Origin: Methylobacillus flagellatus KT | GTDB lineage: Bacteria; Pseudomonadota; Gammaproteobacteria; Burkholderiales; Methylophilaceae | Direction of reading: 5' to 3' | Assembly: GCF_000013705.1 (NCBI RefSeq) | Contig: NC_007947.1 | Span: 434,001-498,000 of the forward strand | DNA: 64,000 bases | In this document: positions 1 to 9,614 of the stretch, in pieces | Numbering within the stretch: position 1 is the first letter of the stretch | Layout of the letters: every line of letters starts with the position of its first letter | Translations under genes and position numbers: made by a program | Notes under the pieces: generated by a model | What the model saw: the letters and a program-made list of their open reading frames with translations, nothing else | What the model was told of the DNA's origin: nothing | The model's database searches: none

Positions 1-1256
1 CCATGCTGGCTACCGTCCAGCGCGCATTGTTCGTCGTCAGCACCACCGGGGAAGGTGATCCTCCCGACAATGCCCGCCGTTTCGTGCAAACAACCATGTC
101 GGCCACGCCGTCTCTTGCCCATCTGCAATATGGCCTCCTGGCGCTCGGGGACAGCAGTTACGCCAATTTTTGCGGTTTCGGGCATCAATTGGATGCCTGG
201 CTGCAGCATGCACATGCATTGCCGCTGTTCGACCTGGTGCAAGTGGATGCAGGCGATGCCGGGGCTTTGCGCCACTGGCAATATCAGCTGGGATTGCTGG
301 CAGGCAATACCGAGATGCCGGATTGGGAAGCGCCGCAATACCAGGCATGGCGCCTGGTGCAGCGCAAGCAGTTGAATCCAGGCAGCGCCGGCGCGCCGGT
401 GTATCACCTGACGTTGCGCGCCGAGACAGTCGGTGTCTTGTGGCAAGCGGGCGATATAGCCGAAATTGGCCCGCGCAATCCGCAGCAGGCGGTGGTGCAT
501 TTCCTGGAGCAACTGGCATTGGATGGCGCCACGGTAGTGGAAGGCAGGCGCTTGAGCGATTGGCTGCAGGAGCGCCTGCTGCCCCATACGGAGTCTGAGC
601 TCGCGGCCCTGCGGGATTTGTCCCTTGTGCAACTGGTACAACAGCTACGCCCGCTGCCGCATCGTGAGTACTCGATCGCCTCCCTTCCTGCCGATGGCCA
701 GTTGGAGCTGCTGGTGCGGCAGGCTGCGCATGTGGACGGACGGCTGGGCCTCGGCTCAGGCTGGTTGACCCGGTATGCCGATGTGGGGGAGATGGTGGCA
801 TTGCGTATCCGCGAGAATGCGGCTTTTCATCCGCCCGATGAGCGCCGCCCCATGATACTGATTGGCAATGGTACCGGGATCGCGGGATTGCGTGCGCACC
901 TCAAGGCGCGTGCCATTGCTTCCCGCTCGCCCAACTGGCTGTTGTTTGGCGAGCGCAATGCGGCACATGATTTTTACTTTATGGATGAGATCAGTGCCTG
1001 GCAGGCCAGCGGTATCTTGTCCAGGCTGGATACGGCGTTCTCCCGGGACCAGGCGGACAAGCGATATGTCCAGCATGTGCTGGCTTCACAAGCTGACCGC
1101 TTGCGGGAGTGGGTGGCGGAGGGCGCCGCCATTTACGTGTGTGGCAGTGCTAATGGCATGGCGCAGGCAGTGCATGCGGTCTTGTTGCAGGCGCTGGGCG
1201 AGGAGGCCATGTCCCGGCTGGCCTCCGATGGCAGGTACAGGCGGGATGTGTATTGA
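1..1256 (+). CDS. CysJ-like diflavin reductase, 3' part
   Basis: This is the C-terminal ~417 residues of a flavodoxin/FAD/NADPH reductase of the sulfite reductase alpha subunit type; the 5' end lies outside the window, so the first in-frame ATG (base 3) is probably internal. Visible parts are the flavodoxin loop STTGEGDPPDNA near the start, the FAD-binding REYSIAS motif around residue 222, the pyridine-nucleotide loop IGNGTGIAGLRAHL, the YVCGSANGMA segment, and a C-terminus in RRDVY, as in CysJ. It would pass electrons from NADPH through FAD and FMN to a partner. No sulfite reductase hemoprotein gene is visible, so the acceptor is unknown; a stand-alone or PepSY-fused reductase is equally possible. 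Confidence 0.75.
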   Translation, partial: MLATVQRALFVVSTTGEGDPPDNARRFVQTTMSATPSLAHLQYGLLALGDSSYANFCGFGHQLDAWLQHAHALPLFDLVQVDAGDAGALRHWQYQLGLLAGNTEMPDWEAPQYQAWRLVQRKQLNPGSAGAPVYHLTLRAETVGVLWQAGDIAEIGPRNPQQAVVHFLEQLALDGATVVEGRRLSDWLQERLLPHTESELAALRDLSLVQLVQQLRPLPHREYSIASLPADGQLELLVRQAAHVDGRLGLGSGWLTRYADVGEMVALRIRENAAFHPPDERRPMILIGNGTGIAGLRAHLKARAIASRSPNWLLFGERNAAHDFYFMDEISAWQASGILSRLDTAFSRDQADKRYVQHVLASQADRLREWVAEGAAIYVCGSANGMAQAVHAVLLQALGEEAMSRLASDGRYRRDVY

Positions 1257-1352
1257 CGTTTGCCCTGTCCCTGCTGCGGTATAAAAAGCATGCCTGGAAA
1301 AAACGAGGGTTGGACGGACGCCAGGCATGCGTAAAACGTTGTAAACAGTGCG

Positions 1353-2762
1353 TTACTGCGGAGACATGACTCCCGGTGGAAACAGGGATTTGCTCCAGGC
1401 CAGGCTGTGTGCCAAATCCTCATAGCGCACGATGCGGTTCCTGCCCAGGCGCTTGGCGGTGTATAGCGCAAGATCGGCCTGAGACAACAGTTCATTGATG
1501 GAACCATTCTCGTAAGGGCCATTCCAGGTGGCGTGACCGATGCTGACGGAGACTCTGCGGTGGTCGCCTGCCGATATCTTGAGTTTCTGGACAGCAAGGT
1601 GCAGTTTCTGAGCCATCGCATGGCACCCTTCTGCCGTGGTGGCCGGGAGCAGTACCACGAATTCCTCGCCGCCGAATCGGGCGACAAAGTCTCCAGGGCG
1701 TTGCATATTGGCGTGCAGCGCCTGGGCGATTTTCTTCAGGCACTTGTCGCCTTTCACATGGCCAAACTGATCGTTGTATCCCTTGAAGTGGTCGATATCC
1801 AGCATCAGGAGTGATATCGGCGTGCCATTGCGTTGCGCGCGCCGCCACTCGAGCTCTGCGGTTTCGTCAAAATAGCCGCGGTTATAGATGCCGGTAAGAC
1901 TGTCCTTGTGGGCTTTTTCCATGAGATAAGCGTGCGAGTCGGCCAGGTCGCGGGTGAACTGGCTGAGCTGCAGGATCAGCACGGCAAGCAGCGTGGTGAA
2001 GGAAAACAGGCTAAGGAGGTGCGCCATATACCAGTTGGCACTGAATGGGGTATTGTCTATCAGCAGGTGCGAGACATGGCACAAGTGGGACAAGGCAGCG
2101 ATGGAAAGAAAAATGGTGACCAGCTTATCGTCGCTGCAAAAAGCGCGCACCAGGACGAAGGTGGCTGCCGCCATGATCCAGCTCCCCCAGCCCAGCGGCG
2201 CAGTGACGATGGGCGAGCTGCTCATGATCGCGGAAAACAGGTTGCCCGCGTTGAGCGCCAGCATATAAACAATGATGCCAAGCAGCGGAGTGAGCATGAA
2301 TGGCACCGTATTCTTGCCGAGGATGATGCGGTTCAGCTGCGGAAAGGACTCGGTGGCCTTGCGGAATGCCATTGCAATGATGATGAAGCCACAGAAGCCG
2401 AATTGCCAGTATGCCCCCCAATTCGACATGGTGTCGGAAGTCATGGGATTGGCATGGTCGGGCGACCCATGCATGGAGAGCAGGCTGGTGATGGCTGCCA
2501 AGGCATAAATGGCGTAGGCGCCGGCCAGGGGGAGCAAAAAGAACTGCTTCTGGATCTTGAACTGCAGCAGCAAGAGCAGGGCTGTGGTCGTAGTGCTGAG
2601 CACGACGATGGTGGCGACGGCTGGGGCGAATGCAGCCAGTTGCGGCCAGGGCTGGGTCGTGTGCAGCATGGCGAGCAGGCTGGCCACGGCCAGCAACAGC
2701 ATGAGAATGCGTGTTGTCCAGCGTAACCGGGATGTCACTGTTTGGTGCAGGATGGCGTTCAT
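1353..2762 (-). CDS. membrane-anchored diguanylate cyclase (GGDEF)
   Basis: A 469-residue protein with about seven hydrophobic segments in residues 15-265, followed by a GGDEF domain. The domain carries the metal-binding LMLDIDHFKGYND segment and the active-site motif RFGGEEF, so it should make cyclic di-GMP. The N-terminal membrane block resembles MASE-type sensory domains but I cannot name the class. It is the last gene of a leftward cluster, 129 bases after the CHASE2 kinase gene, which suggests that the kinase/regulator system and c-di-GMP output belong together. No EAL domain is present. Confidence 0.85.
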   Translation of the reverse strand: MNAILHQTVTSRLRWTTRILMLLLAVASLLAMLHTTQPWPQLAAFAPAVATIVVLSTTTTALLLLLQFKIQKQFFLLPLAGAYAIYALAAITSLLSMHGSPDHANPMTSDTMSNWGAYWQFGFCGFIIIAMAFRKATESFPQLNRIILGKNTVPFMLTPLLGIIVYMLALNAGNLFSAIMSSSPIVTAPLGWGSWIMAAATFVLVRAFCSDDKLVTIFLSIAALSHLCHVSHLLIDNTPFSANWYMAHLLSLFSFTTLLAVLILQLSQFTRDLADSHAYLMEKAHKDSLTGIYNRGYFDETAELEWRRAQRNGTPISLLMLDIDHFKGYNDQFGHVKGDKCLKKIAQALHANMQRPGDFVARFGGEEFVVLLPATTAEGCHAMAQKLHLAVQKLKISAGDHRRVSVSIGHATWNGPYENGSINELLSQADLALYTAKRLGRNRIVRYEDLAHSLAWSKSLFPPGVMSPQ

Positions 2763-2891
2763 CGCCTTCCTTTCGTTTGGTTTGCCTGTTGACTCGTGGC
2801 CCTATGTTGCAGCAGCTGGGGACTTTGTCATAGCGATCTGACAATTGTTGACAATTGCTGCGTGTTTGCTGGGGAAGGCCTGGGTGCGTGG

Positions 2892-5165
2892 CTAGGCGTG
2901 CCTGGGGATGAGGATGCTGAACGAGCTGCCCTTGCCAGGTGCGCTGGCGAGGCGTACTTCCCCCTGGTGGCGGGTGGCCACGGCCTGGACAAATGCCAGC
3001 CCCAAGCCAGTGCCTTCGATGTGGGGATGACTTTGCTGGTGGGCGCGGCTGAACGACTGGAAGAGCTGAGACTGGGCTTCGGGACTGATGCCAATGCCCT
3101 TGTCCTGCACCTCTAGGCTCCAGTACCTGCCCGAGGGGCGGATGCTGCATGAAATGACGGAATGGTCAGGGCTGAACTTGATGGCATTGCTCAGCAGGTT
3201 GGCCAGGGCGCGTTTGAGCAGGGTGCTGTCGACGCAGGCATGCGCCTCGAAAGGCGCGTCGGTCAGCGTGATGGTGATGTTGCGCTCATGAGCAAGGGCC
3301 CAGGCATCGTCTATCGCCTCGTGCAGCAGGTCCGCGAGGTTGTGTTCATGAAACTGGTAATGACCGGATTTTGCCCGCGTCAATTGCACGAAGTCGTCTG
3401 CCAATGTCAGGGCGTTATCGGCATGTTTCTCTATCATGGCCAGCCAGCGCTCCCCGTTTTTTTCCGGGGACAGTTTCTGCAATTCCACCAGCGATATGAT
3501 GGAGGACAGGGGGGCTCGAATATCATGCGTGATGAAACGGAAAGCTTCGTCACGATCCTTTTCCGCCTGCCAGAGTTTAGATACATCGATGATGCTCAGT
3601 ATCCAGCCGATGTGGCGCTCGGCAGCGTCCTTGCACGGGGCGAGCTTGACCAGCAGTTCGCGCTGCTTTTCATCCTGCGCCTCCACCTCGATGCCGGCCT
3701 GGGCCAGCAGGACTTGCAAGTTGATGGCTGGATGGCTGCTCTGCTTATCCTGAATATGCTGCAACAATGGCAGCAGTGGTTGCTGCTGCAGGGCCGTGGG
3801 ATTGTCTGCGCCGAAATAACTGGCTGCCGCCTGGTTTGCGACACGGATGATGCCGCCTGGGTCGCAGATCAGGGTGGGATCCGGCAAACCATTCACGCTA
3901 TCGCTGATGAAGCGGTGCATCCCCCGCAGTTGATGGGTAGCTTCGTGCAGGGCATTGATGCGTCTGTCCAGGAAGTCATGGAATGCTGCAGGAGGCTTGG
4001 ACATCGGCAACATGGGGAAATCGCGCTTGAAGGATTCGAACTCTGCTGCCAGGAATCGGGCGGCGGTATCCAGTCGGTGCCAGCTCCAGAGCGGGTAGAT
4101 CAGCACCAGCCCAAGTGCGCCTGCCGAGGGCGCCAGCAATAGGCCGGATGCGATGGCAGCCGCATAGGTAGCCAGGAGGAGCAGGACAAGCAGTGAAAAG
4201 CTGAGCAGCAGTGCTGCTAATGGACTGAGCAGCATGAAGCCAAGCAGGGCCATGCTGACGAAGACAAGGTTGAGGGCAACGTTTTGCCATGGAGCGGCAG
4301 GGGAGATCGTGCGGCCACTCAGCTGACTCTCCAGGATGTTGGCAATAATTTCAACACCCGGCATCAGTTGCCCGTCGCGTGAGACCGGGGTCGCATATTG
4401 ATCGCCGATGCCGGTAGCGGTTGCGCCGACCAGCACCAACTTATCCTTGAACACCTCATCGGGTATCCTGCCCTCGATGACATCGCGGTAGGAGATGCGG
4501 GGGAAATAGCCCTGATTCCCAGCATAGGGGATCAGCTGGGCATCGGGCTGTTTCAGTGCTGTGCTCTGGTGCGGATGTCCTGCCGCGATCAGGACAGCGG
4601 TGCTGAAATGGGGATATTGTTCCTGGCCTGTCGATTGCCACATCAGGGCGGAGCGCACCACCCCGTCATCGTCCACCTTGATATGCACATGCCCGAGGCT
4701 GGCCGCCTCCTGTGCAAGCATAGGCGCAGGAACTTGTACATACGGGATCTGCCCCATCTGGTTGAAGACGACAGGCAGCGTGATTACACCGCTTTGCCTG
4801 ATGGCCTGGGCCAGCAGCCGGTCGTCCTCGGGATGCTGTAGGTCAGCTTCGCTGAACAGGATGTCAAGGCCGATGGCGGCGGGTTGTTGCTCGCTGATGC
4901 GGTTGACCAGCTCTGCATGCAGGCTGCGACGCCATGGCCAGCGGCCAAGTGTGGTGATACTGTCATCGTCGATCGCGACGATGACCACCCTGCCGGTCAG
5001 CGGATGCTGCTGGCTGGCGATGATGGCATCATGGATCAGGTTGTCGGCAATGATGAATGTGCGCTGGTGGGACAATATCGCCACCAGCGCCAGGACGATT
5101 CCCGAAATCAATAGCCACAGCCGCTTGCTGTACAAGGGAGCGGAGGATGTCATCGCCGAGGCCAT
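2892..5165 (-). CDS. CHASE2 domain sensor histidine kinase
   Basis: A 757-residue kinase. Residues ~15-35 are a membrane segment, ~40-280 a periplasmic CHASE2 domain (VVIVAIDDDSITTLGRWPW, then GLDILFSEAD), followed by about three membrane helices at ~300-365, a PAS-like region, a HisKA domain with the phospho-acceptor in FRFITHDIRAPLSS, and an HATPase with N-box NLLSNAIKFSPD, G1 box DKGIGISPEA and G2 box GTGLGLAF. It follows the LysM/FecR gene by 17 bases and precedes the GGDEF gene. The OmpR-type regulator at the head of the cluster is the likely partner. CHASE2 ligands are generally unknown. An alternative ATG four codons in is possible. Confidence 0.88.
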   Translation of the reverse strand: MASAMTSSAPLYSKRLWLLISGIVLALVAILSHQRTFIIADNLIHDAIIASQQHPLTGRVVIVAIDDDSITTLGRWPWRRSLHAELVNRISEQQPAAIGLDILFSEADLQHPEDDRLLAQAIRQSGVITLPVVFNQMGQIPYVQVPAPMLAQEAASLGHVHIKVDDDGVVRSALMWQSTGQEQYPHFSTAVLIAAGHPHQSTALKQPDAQLIPYAGNQGYFPRISYRDVIEGRIPDEVFKDKLVLVGATATGIGDQYATPVSRDGQLMPGVEIIANILESQLSGRTISPAAPWQNVALNLVFVSMALLGFMLLSPLAALLLSFSLLVLLLLATYAAAIASGLLLAPSAGALGLVLIYPLWSWHRLDTAARFLAAEFESFKRDFPMLPMSKPPAAFHDFLDRRINALHEATHQLRGMHRFISDSVNGLPDPTLICDPGGIIRVANQAAASYFGADNPTALQQQPLLPLLQHIQDKQSSHPAINLQVLLAQAGIEVEAQDEKQRELLVKLAPCKDAAERHIGWILSIIDVSKLWQAEKDRDEAFRFITHDIRAPLSSIISLVELQKLSPEKNGERWLAMIEKHADNALTLADDFVQLTRAKSGHYQFHEHNLADLLHEAIDDAWALAHERNITITLTDAPFEAHACVDSTLLKRALANLLSNAIKFSPDHSVISCSIRPSGRYWSLEVQDKGIGISPEAQSQLFQSFSRAHQQSHPHIEGTGLGLAFVQAVATRHQGEVRLASAPGKGSSFSILIPRHA

Positions 5166-5182
5166 GCAGTGATTGATGCTAC

Positions 5183-6814
5183 TCAGGACCTGGGTTTATC
5201 AAACCAGGTGCGATCCATGCCATTGTCCTCATGCTCTACTTCAATGATGCGGGCATCCGAGAATGGCCCGGTATCGTTTTCCAGTCTGGTGGCAAGCCTG
5301 ACGTAATAACGCCCGGCGGGCAGCGACTGGATATTGATGCGTGGACTGTCCAGTTCCTGTTCGGCGACCAATGTGTCGAAGCGGGGCGAGCGGCTGATCT
5401 GAGCGATATAGCGGGCATCCTGCAGCGTACTTGTCCAGTAGGCCTCTCCTGCGATGATAGGCAGCGTATGCGCATCCTGGCTGACGGTCAGGGAGGCTGG
5501 CTGGCTGTATGGGCCCAGGCGGCCTTCTTCCTCGGCATTGACAGAAGCGACGCGCCAGTAATAGTCACCCTCCGCGAGCGATGCGAGCTGGTATTGGCAG
5601 CGGTCCAGGGGACCACTATCCACCACCAATTCCCGGAACTCGTCGTCAGTGGCAATTTGCAGGTGATAACCTTGTGCTCCTTCCACCGGCGTGCAGCGCA
5701 GGATGCCGTTGCCGTCAATGGGTTGACCTTGCTGAGGGGACAGCAGCCAAGGACTGGAAGGATGGCTATGAATGATGAAACGGTGCTGGGCTTCGTATCC
5801 CGGAATACCATAGCTGTCCAGCGCGCGTACTGCCAACAGGTACTCACCATCCTGCAGGGATGGCAGCGTGGCGCTGGCGGAATACGATGCCGCGTTCCAT
5901 AGCACCTGCTCCATGCCTTCGTCCTGGGCAATCCGGTACTGGTATTCACTCCCGCCATTCACGGCCGGCCAGTCGAACTGCAATAATTCGGGCTCAGGAA
6001 GCATTGACGGCAACTGGCTCAAGTCCGGCGCTGCCAGCAATGGCTGCACTTCCCCGAGCCCGTTGCCCGAGGCTGCAATACCTTGCCCGGCTTGCAGCAT
6101 CTTGCCGCTCCTGGACTTGCCTGGCTGGGGCGGCTGCATTTCCACCTTGCCCTGCGTCACGCTGGTGGCGGAGACACTGCCAACCCCCACACTGAAACGC
6201 GTGCCGCGCACTGCTGCCACGGCCTGCGGCGTGATGACCTTGAAATGCTGAGAATTGCACTTGGGCGCGGGCGTCACGGAAACGTCCATGTTCCCCTGCT
6301 CAAGGTAGATGACCCTTTGGCCCTGCGGCACGAGACCGCTTTCCTTGATGCGGTCCAGGCGCACGTGAGTATTGGACAGGATGCGGGCGACACTGTGGTC
6401 GGCAAACTCCAGCGAAAGATAGCTGTGCTGGCCAGTACGGACGATGTCGCCTTCGTTCAGCTGGTCGCCGTGCGCGATGCGTTTGATCGTGTTGCCTGCA
6501 TCATCGACCAGCCATGCCTCACCATGGACAAAGCTGGCAGTCACAGTGCTGCTGACCTTGGGGATGAGCAGGCTGGTACCTGGCTTCAGGCGGTGTGGGT
6601 TGGAAATATGGTTGAGTTTCTGGATATCCGGCCAGGCATGGGGATTGCCCATGTAGCGGGCGGCAAGGTTGTAAAGATTGTCCCCGGGCTCGACGGAATG
6701 GCTGATGGTACCGGCCTGGGCCGATGCATGAACTGCCAATGCGAGCCCCGCGAGGGAAGCCACCTGCCAGCAAGGCCGCCATGGCGGGTTTCCGTGATTG
6801 CGTGCTACGTTCAT
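5183..6814 (-). CDS. exported LysM-FecR domain protein
   Basis: A 543-residue protein with a signal peptide (residues ~1-35, ending near SAQAG), a LysM peptidoglycan-binding domain (HSVEPGDNLYNLAARYMG, ~39-85), a FecR-type domain (~90-225, including GTRFSVGV) and two or more fibronectin-III-like repeats that each end in YWRVAS- or YYVRLA-like strands. It starts 22 bases after the OmpR-type regulator gene and is followed by the CHASE2 kinase gene, an arrangement that suggests a cell-wall-attached periplasmic component sensed by the kinase. There is no TonB-dependent receptor or ECF sigma factor nearby, so classical iron-citrate-type FecR signalling is unlikely. Confidence 0.8.
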   Translation of the reverse strand: MNVARNHGNPPWRPCWQVASLAGLALAVHASAQAGTISHSVEPGDNLYNLAARYMGNPHAWPDIQKLNHISNPHRLKPGTSLLIPKVSSTVTASFVHGEAWLVDDAGNTIKRIAHGDQLNEGDIVRTGQHSYLSLEFADHSVARILSNTHVRLDRIKESGLVPQGQRVIYLEQGNMDVSVTPAPKCNSQHFKVITPQAVAAVRGTRFSVGVGSVSATSVTQGKVEMQPPQPGKSRSGKMLQAGQGIAASGNGLGEVQPLLAAPDLSQLPSMLPEPELLQFDWPAVNGGSEYQYRIAQDEGMEQVLWNAASYSASATLPSLQDGEYLLAVRALDSYGIPGYEAQHRFIIHSHPSSPWLLSPQQGQPIDGNGILRCTPVEGAQGYHLQIATDDEFRELVVDSGPLDRCQYQLASLAEGDYYWRVASVNAEEEGRLGPYSQPASLTVSQDAHTLPIIAGEAYWTSTLQDARYIAQISRSPRFDTLVAEQELDSPRINIQSLPAGRYYVRLATRLENDTGPFSDARIIEVEHEDNGMDRTWFDKPRS

Positions 6815-6836
6815 ATGATCCTCGGCGATGAATTAA

Positions 6837-7550
6837 TTAATTGTTTTCTTCCACTAGGGGTACCAGCGTATCGCTCTCGAGTCGGTAGCCCATGCCATAT
6901 ACCGCGGTCAGCTTGTAGCCATTGTTGGGGTGCAGCTTGAGCTTGGAGCGTATCGCTGAAATATGCGTATCCAGCGTGCGGGTCTGCAAGTCCACCGACT
7001 GCATGCCCCATATCTGTTCCTGGATATGCTGGCGCGACAGCAGGCGCCCCTGGTTCTGGAACAGGAACAATGCCAGTTCAAATTCCTTGTTCTTGAGGGC
7101 GACCGGTACGCCATGATGCTCGAAGCGCTGCTGCGCCACATTGCATTTGTAGTTCCCCCAGACGAACTCCTGCTGGCCTTGCTGGGGGTATAACCGTCTT
7201 AATAGTGCATTGATGCGGGCATGCAGCTCGCGCACGCGAACCGGCTTGCTCATGAAGTCGTCTGCACCGGAGGTGAGCCCGTGTACCACGTCGCGCTCAT
7301 CGCTGCGGTTGGTGATCATGAGGATGGGAATAGCCTCCTTCAGGTTGGTGCGTACCCACTTTACGATATCCGGGCCGGAAGTGTCCGGCAGTTCCCAATC
7401 AAGAATGAGAAAGTCGAAGGTTTCGTGTTGCAACGTACGCAGCAAGGATTTGCCGTCACTAAAAGTGTGGCAGTCATGTCCCAGTGACACGACGGTTTTC
7501 TCTATCAGCTCCAGTTCAGAGTTATTGTCATCCAAAGCAGCAAAACGCAT
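6837..7550 (-). CDS. OmpR-family response regulator
   Basis: A 237-residue regulator: receiver domain at residues 1-120 with the acidic pair near the start (LDDN), phospho-acceptor Asp in LILDWELPDTSG and conserved Lys in DDFMSKPVR, then a winged helix (~130-228) with the RTLDTHISAIRSKL recognition helix. It is the first gene of a leftward cluster with the LysM/FecR protein, the CHASE2 kinase and the diguanylate cyclase. The cluster promoter must lie in the 7551-7700 region, back-to-back with the glnK control region. Confidence 0.9.
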   Translation of the reverse strand: MRFAALDDNNSELELIEKTVVSLGHDCHTFSDGKSLLRTLQHETFDFLILDWELPDTSGPDIVKWVRTNLKEAIPILMITNRSDERDVVHGLTSGADDFMSKPVRVRELHARINALLRRLYPQQGQQEFVWGNYKCNVAQQRFEHHGVPVALKNKEFELALFLFQNQGRLLSRQHIQEQIWGMQSVDLQTRTLDTHISAIRSKLKLHPNNGYKLTAVYGMGYRLESDTLVPLVEENN

Positions 7551-7700
7551 TTCTTTTCAATCCTCTTTTTGCATTATAGGCGCGCATGAAGGAAACATGC
7601 CAAGCCATTGCGGCAATATCACGCACCACCGTAGCCAATCTTATACCGGGCCAGGGCGGGGAGATTGTCAACAAATGTCAACGGATCAGGTCTCGTTGTG

Positions 7701-7735
7701 TGCACATCATTGGTGCATTGAACTATTTTGGTGCA
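7701..7735. promoter_or_regulatory. two NtrC-like enhancer sites upstream of glnK
   Basis: Site 1 (7701-7717) reads TGCACATCATTGGTGCA, matching the NtrC consensus TGCAC-N6-GGTGCA. Site 2 (7719-7735), TGAACTATTTTGGTGCA, keeps the right half and has one mismatch in the left half. They are 18 bp apart, on one face of the helix, and lie 75-110 bp upstream of the sigma-54 promoter, a normal enhancer distance. Confidence 0.8.
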
Positions 7736-7809
7736 CCCAAATATCCCTAAACATCGTACCGATGCCCAAATTTTTTTACATCTATATGAAATATAAAAGA
7801 AATATTTGC

Positions 7810-7825
7810 TGGCATGAGAGTTGCT
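7810..7825 (+). promoter_or_regulatory. sigma-54 promoter of glnK-amtB
   Basis: TGGCATGAGAGTTGCT matches the -24/-12 consensus TGGCAC-N5-TTGCW, with the invariant GG and GC exactly 10 bases apart. It lies about 80 bases before the glnK start and downstream of two NtrC-like sites. The rest of the 356-base gap from 7551 to 7906 shows nothing else recognisable apart from AT-rich sequence. Confidence 0.82.
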
Positions 7826-7855
7826 GAATATCGGCTGTTATAACGACGCAACTGA

Positions 7856-8245
<390 letters not shown>

Positions 8246-8256
8246 GGGAGGGTGTC

Positions 8257-9561
8257 ATGAAGCGATTTTTATCCATTTCTACCTTGCTGGGCGGCATGCT
8301 GGCGGCAGGTTCCAGCTTGGCTGAAGAAGTAGCCGAGGAAGCGCCGGCAATATTGAACAGCGGCGATACCGCGTGGATGATCGTAGCCACCGTGCTCGTC
8401 ATCATCATGGCCGTGCCTGGCCTCGCCATTTTCTACGGCGGCATGGCACGTTCCAAGAACATGTTATCGGTACTCATGCAGGTGCTGGTGACATTCTCAC
8501 TGCTGTCCGTATTGTGGGCAGTGTATGGCTACAGCCTGGTCTTCACCGAGGGCAATGCCTTCATCGGCGGCCTGAGCAAGGCGTTTCTGTCGGGCATTAC
8601 GCCGGATAGCCTGGAGGGCACCATTCCTGAACTGTTGTTTGTTACCTTCCAGATGACATTCGCGGCCATTACACCGGCCCTGATCGTCGGCGGCTTTGCC
8701 GAGCGCATCAAGTTCTCTGCAGTCCTGCTGTTCATGGTGCTGTGGATGACTTTCTCCTACCTGCCCATGGCGCACATGGTCTGGGGCGGCGGCTGGATCG
8801 GCGAAATGGGCGCGGCTGACTTTGCTGGCGGCACCGTGGTGCACATGAACGCGGGTATTGCTGCCCTGGTCGGCGCCTTGGTACTGGGCAAGCGCATCGG
8901 CTTCGGCAAGGAAGCCATGCCTCCGCACAACATGGTCCTGACCATGGTCGGTGGCTCCCTGCTGTGGGCTGGCTGGTTCGGCTTCAATGTCGGCAGTGAA
9001 TTGGCTGCTGACGGCATGGCTGGCCTGGCAGTGGTCAACACTCAGCTGGCAACTGCCTCCGCTGTCGTTGGCTGGGTCATTGCCGAGTGGCTGAGCAAGG
9101 GCAAACCTTCCATGCTGGGCGCAATTTCGGGTGCCATTGCCGGTCTGGTTGCCATCACTCCCGCTTGTGGCTTCGTCGGTCCGATGGGTGCGATCGTGCT
9201 CGGCTTCATCGCCAGCCTCATCAGCTTCTGGTCCGTCACCAAGCTCAAGAACGCCCTGGGCTACGATGACACCATGGATGTATTCGGTGTTCACGGCATC
9301 GCCGGTATCGTCGGTGCATTGGGTACTGGCATCTTCATGGCGTCATCCCTGGGCGGCGTCGGTTACGACGAAGGCGTGACCATGGGCCACCAGCTCTACG
9401 TGCAAGCCGTGTCAGTGGGCTTCACCGTGGTCTACGTCAGTATCGTCAGCTACATCCTGTTCAAGATCGTGGACCTGGTCGTCGGCCTGCGTGTCTCCGA
9501 AGAGGAAGAGCGCGAGGGCCTGGATACCGCATCCCACGGCGAGCGTGCGTACCACTCCTAA
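8257..9561 (+). CDS. amtB: ammonium transporter AmtB
   Basis: A 434-residue Amt/MEP/Rh channel with an N-terminal signal-like segment (cleavage near SLAEE) and about 11 membrane helices. Family signatures include the AIFYGGMARSKN and FGFNVGSELAADG stretches and the pore histidine region DVFGVHGIAGIVGALGTG. The second in-frame ATG (8257) is preferred because GAGGGAGG precedes it at good spacing and it lies 11 bases after the glnK stop. The protein would import ammonium, and possibly methylammonium, an analogue relevant in this methylamine-using organism. A bidirectional terminator follows. Confidence 0.95.
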   Translation: MKRFLSISTLLGGMLAAGSSLAEEVAEEAPAILNSGDTAWMIVATVLVIIMAVPGLAIFYGGMARSKNMLSVLMQVLVTFSLLSVLWAVYGYSLVFTEGNAFIGGLSKAFLSGITPDSLEGTIPELLFVTFQMTFAAITPALIVGGFAERIKFSAVLLFMVLWMTFSYLPMAHMVWGGGWIGEMGAADFAGGTVVHMNAGIAALVGALVLGKRIGFGKEAMPPHNMVLTMVGGSLLWAGWFGFNVGSELAADGMAGLAVVNTQLATASAVVGWVIAEWLSKGKPSMLGAISGAIAGLVAITPACGFVGPMGAIVLGFIASLISFWSVTKLKNALGYDDTMDVFGVHGIAGIVGALGTGIFMASSLGGVGYDEGVTMGHQLYVQAVSVGFTVVYVSIVSYILFKIVDLVVGLRVSEEEEREGLDTASHGERAYHS

Positions 9562-9590
9562 ATAGCCTGGCAGTTGCAGGCCTAGAAAAA

Positions 9591-9614
9591 GCCCGGCATT
9601 TGCCGGGCTTTTTT
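9591..9614. terminator. bidirectional intrinsic terminator after amtB
   Basis: GCCCGGC-ATTT-GCCGGGC followed by six T on the plus strand and preceded by five A. It separates amtB from the convergent acyltransferase gene, whose stop codon begins at 9614. Confidence 0.9.
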
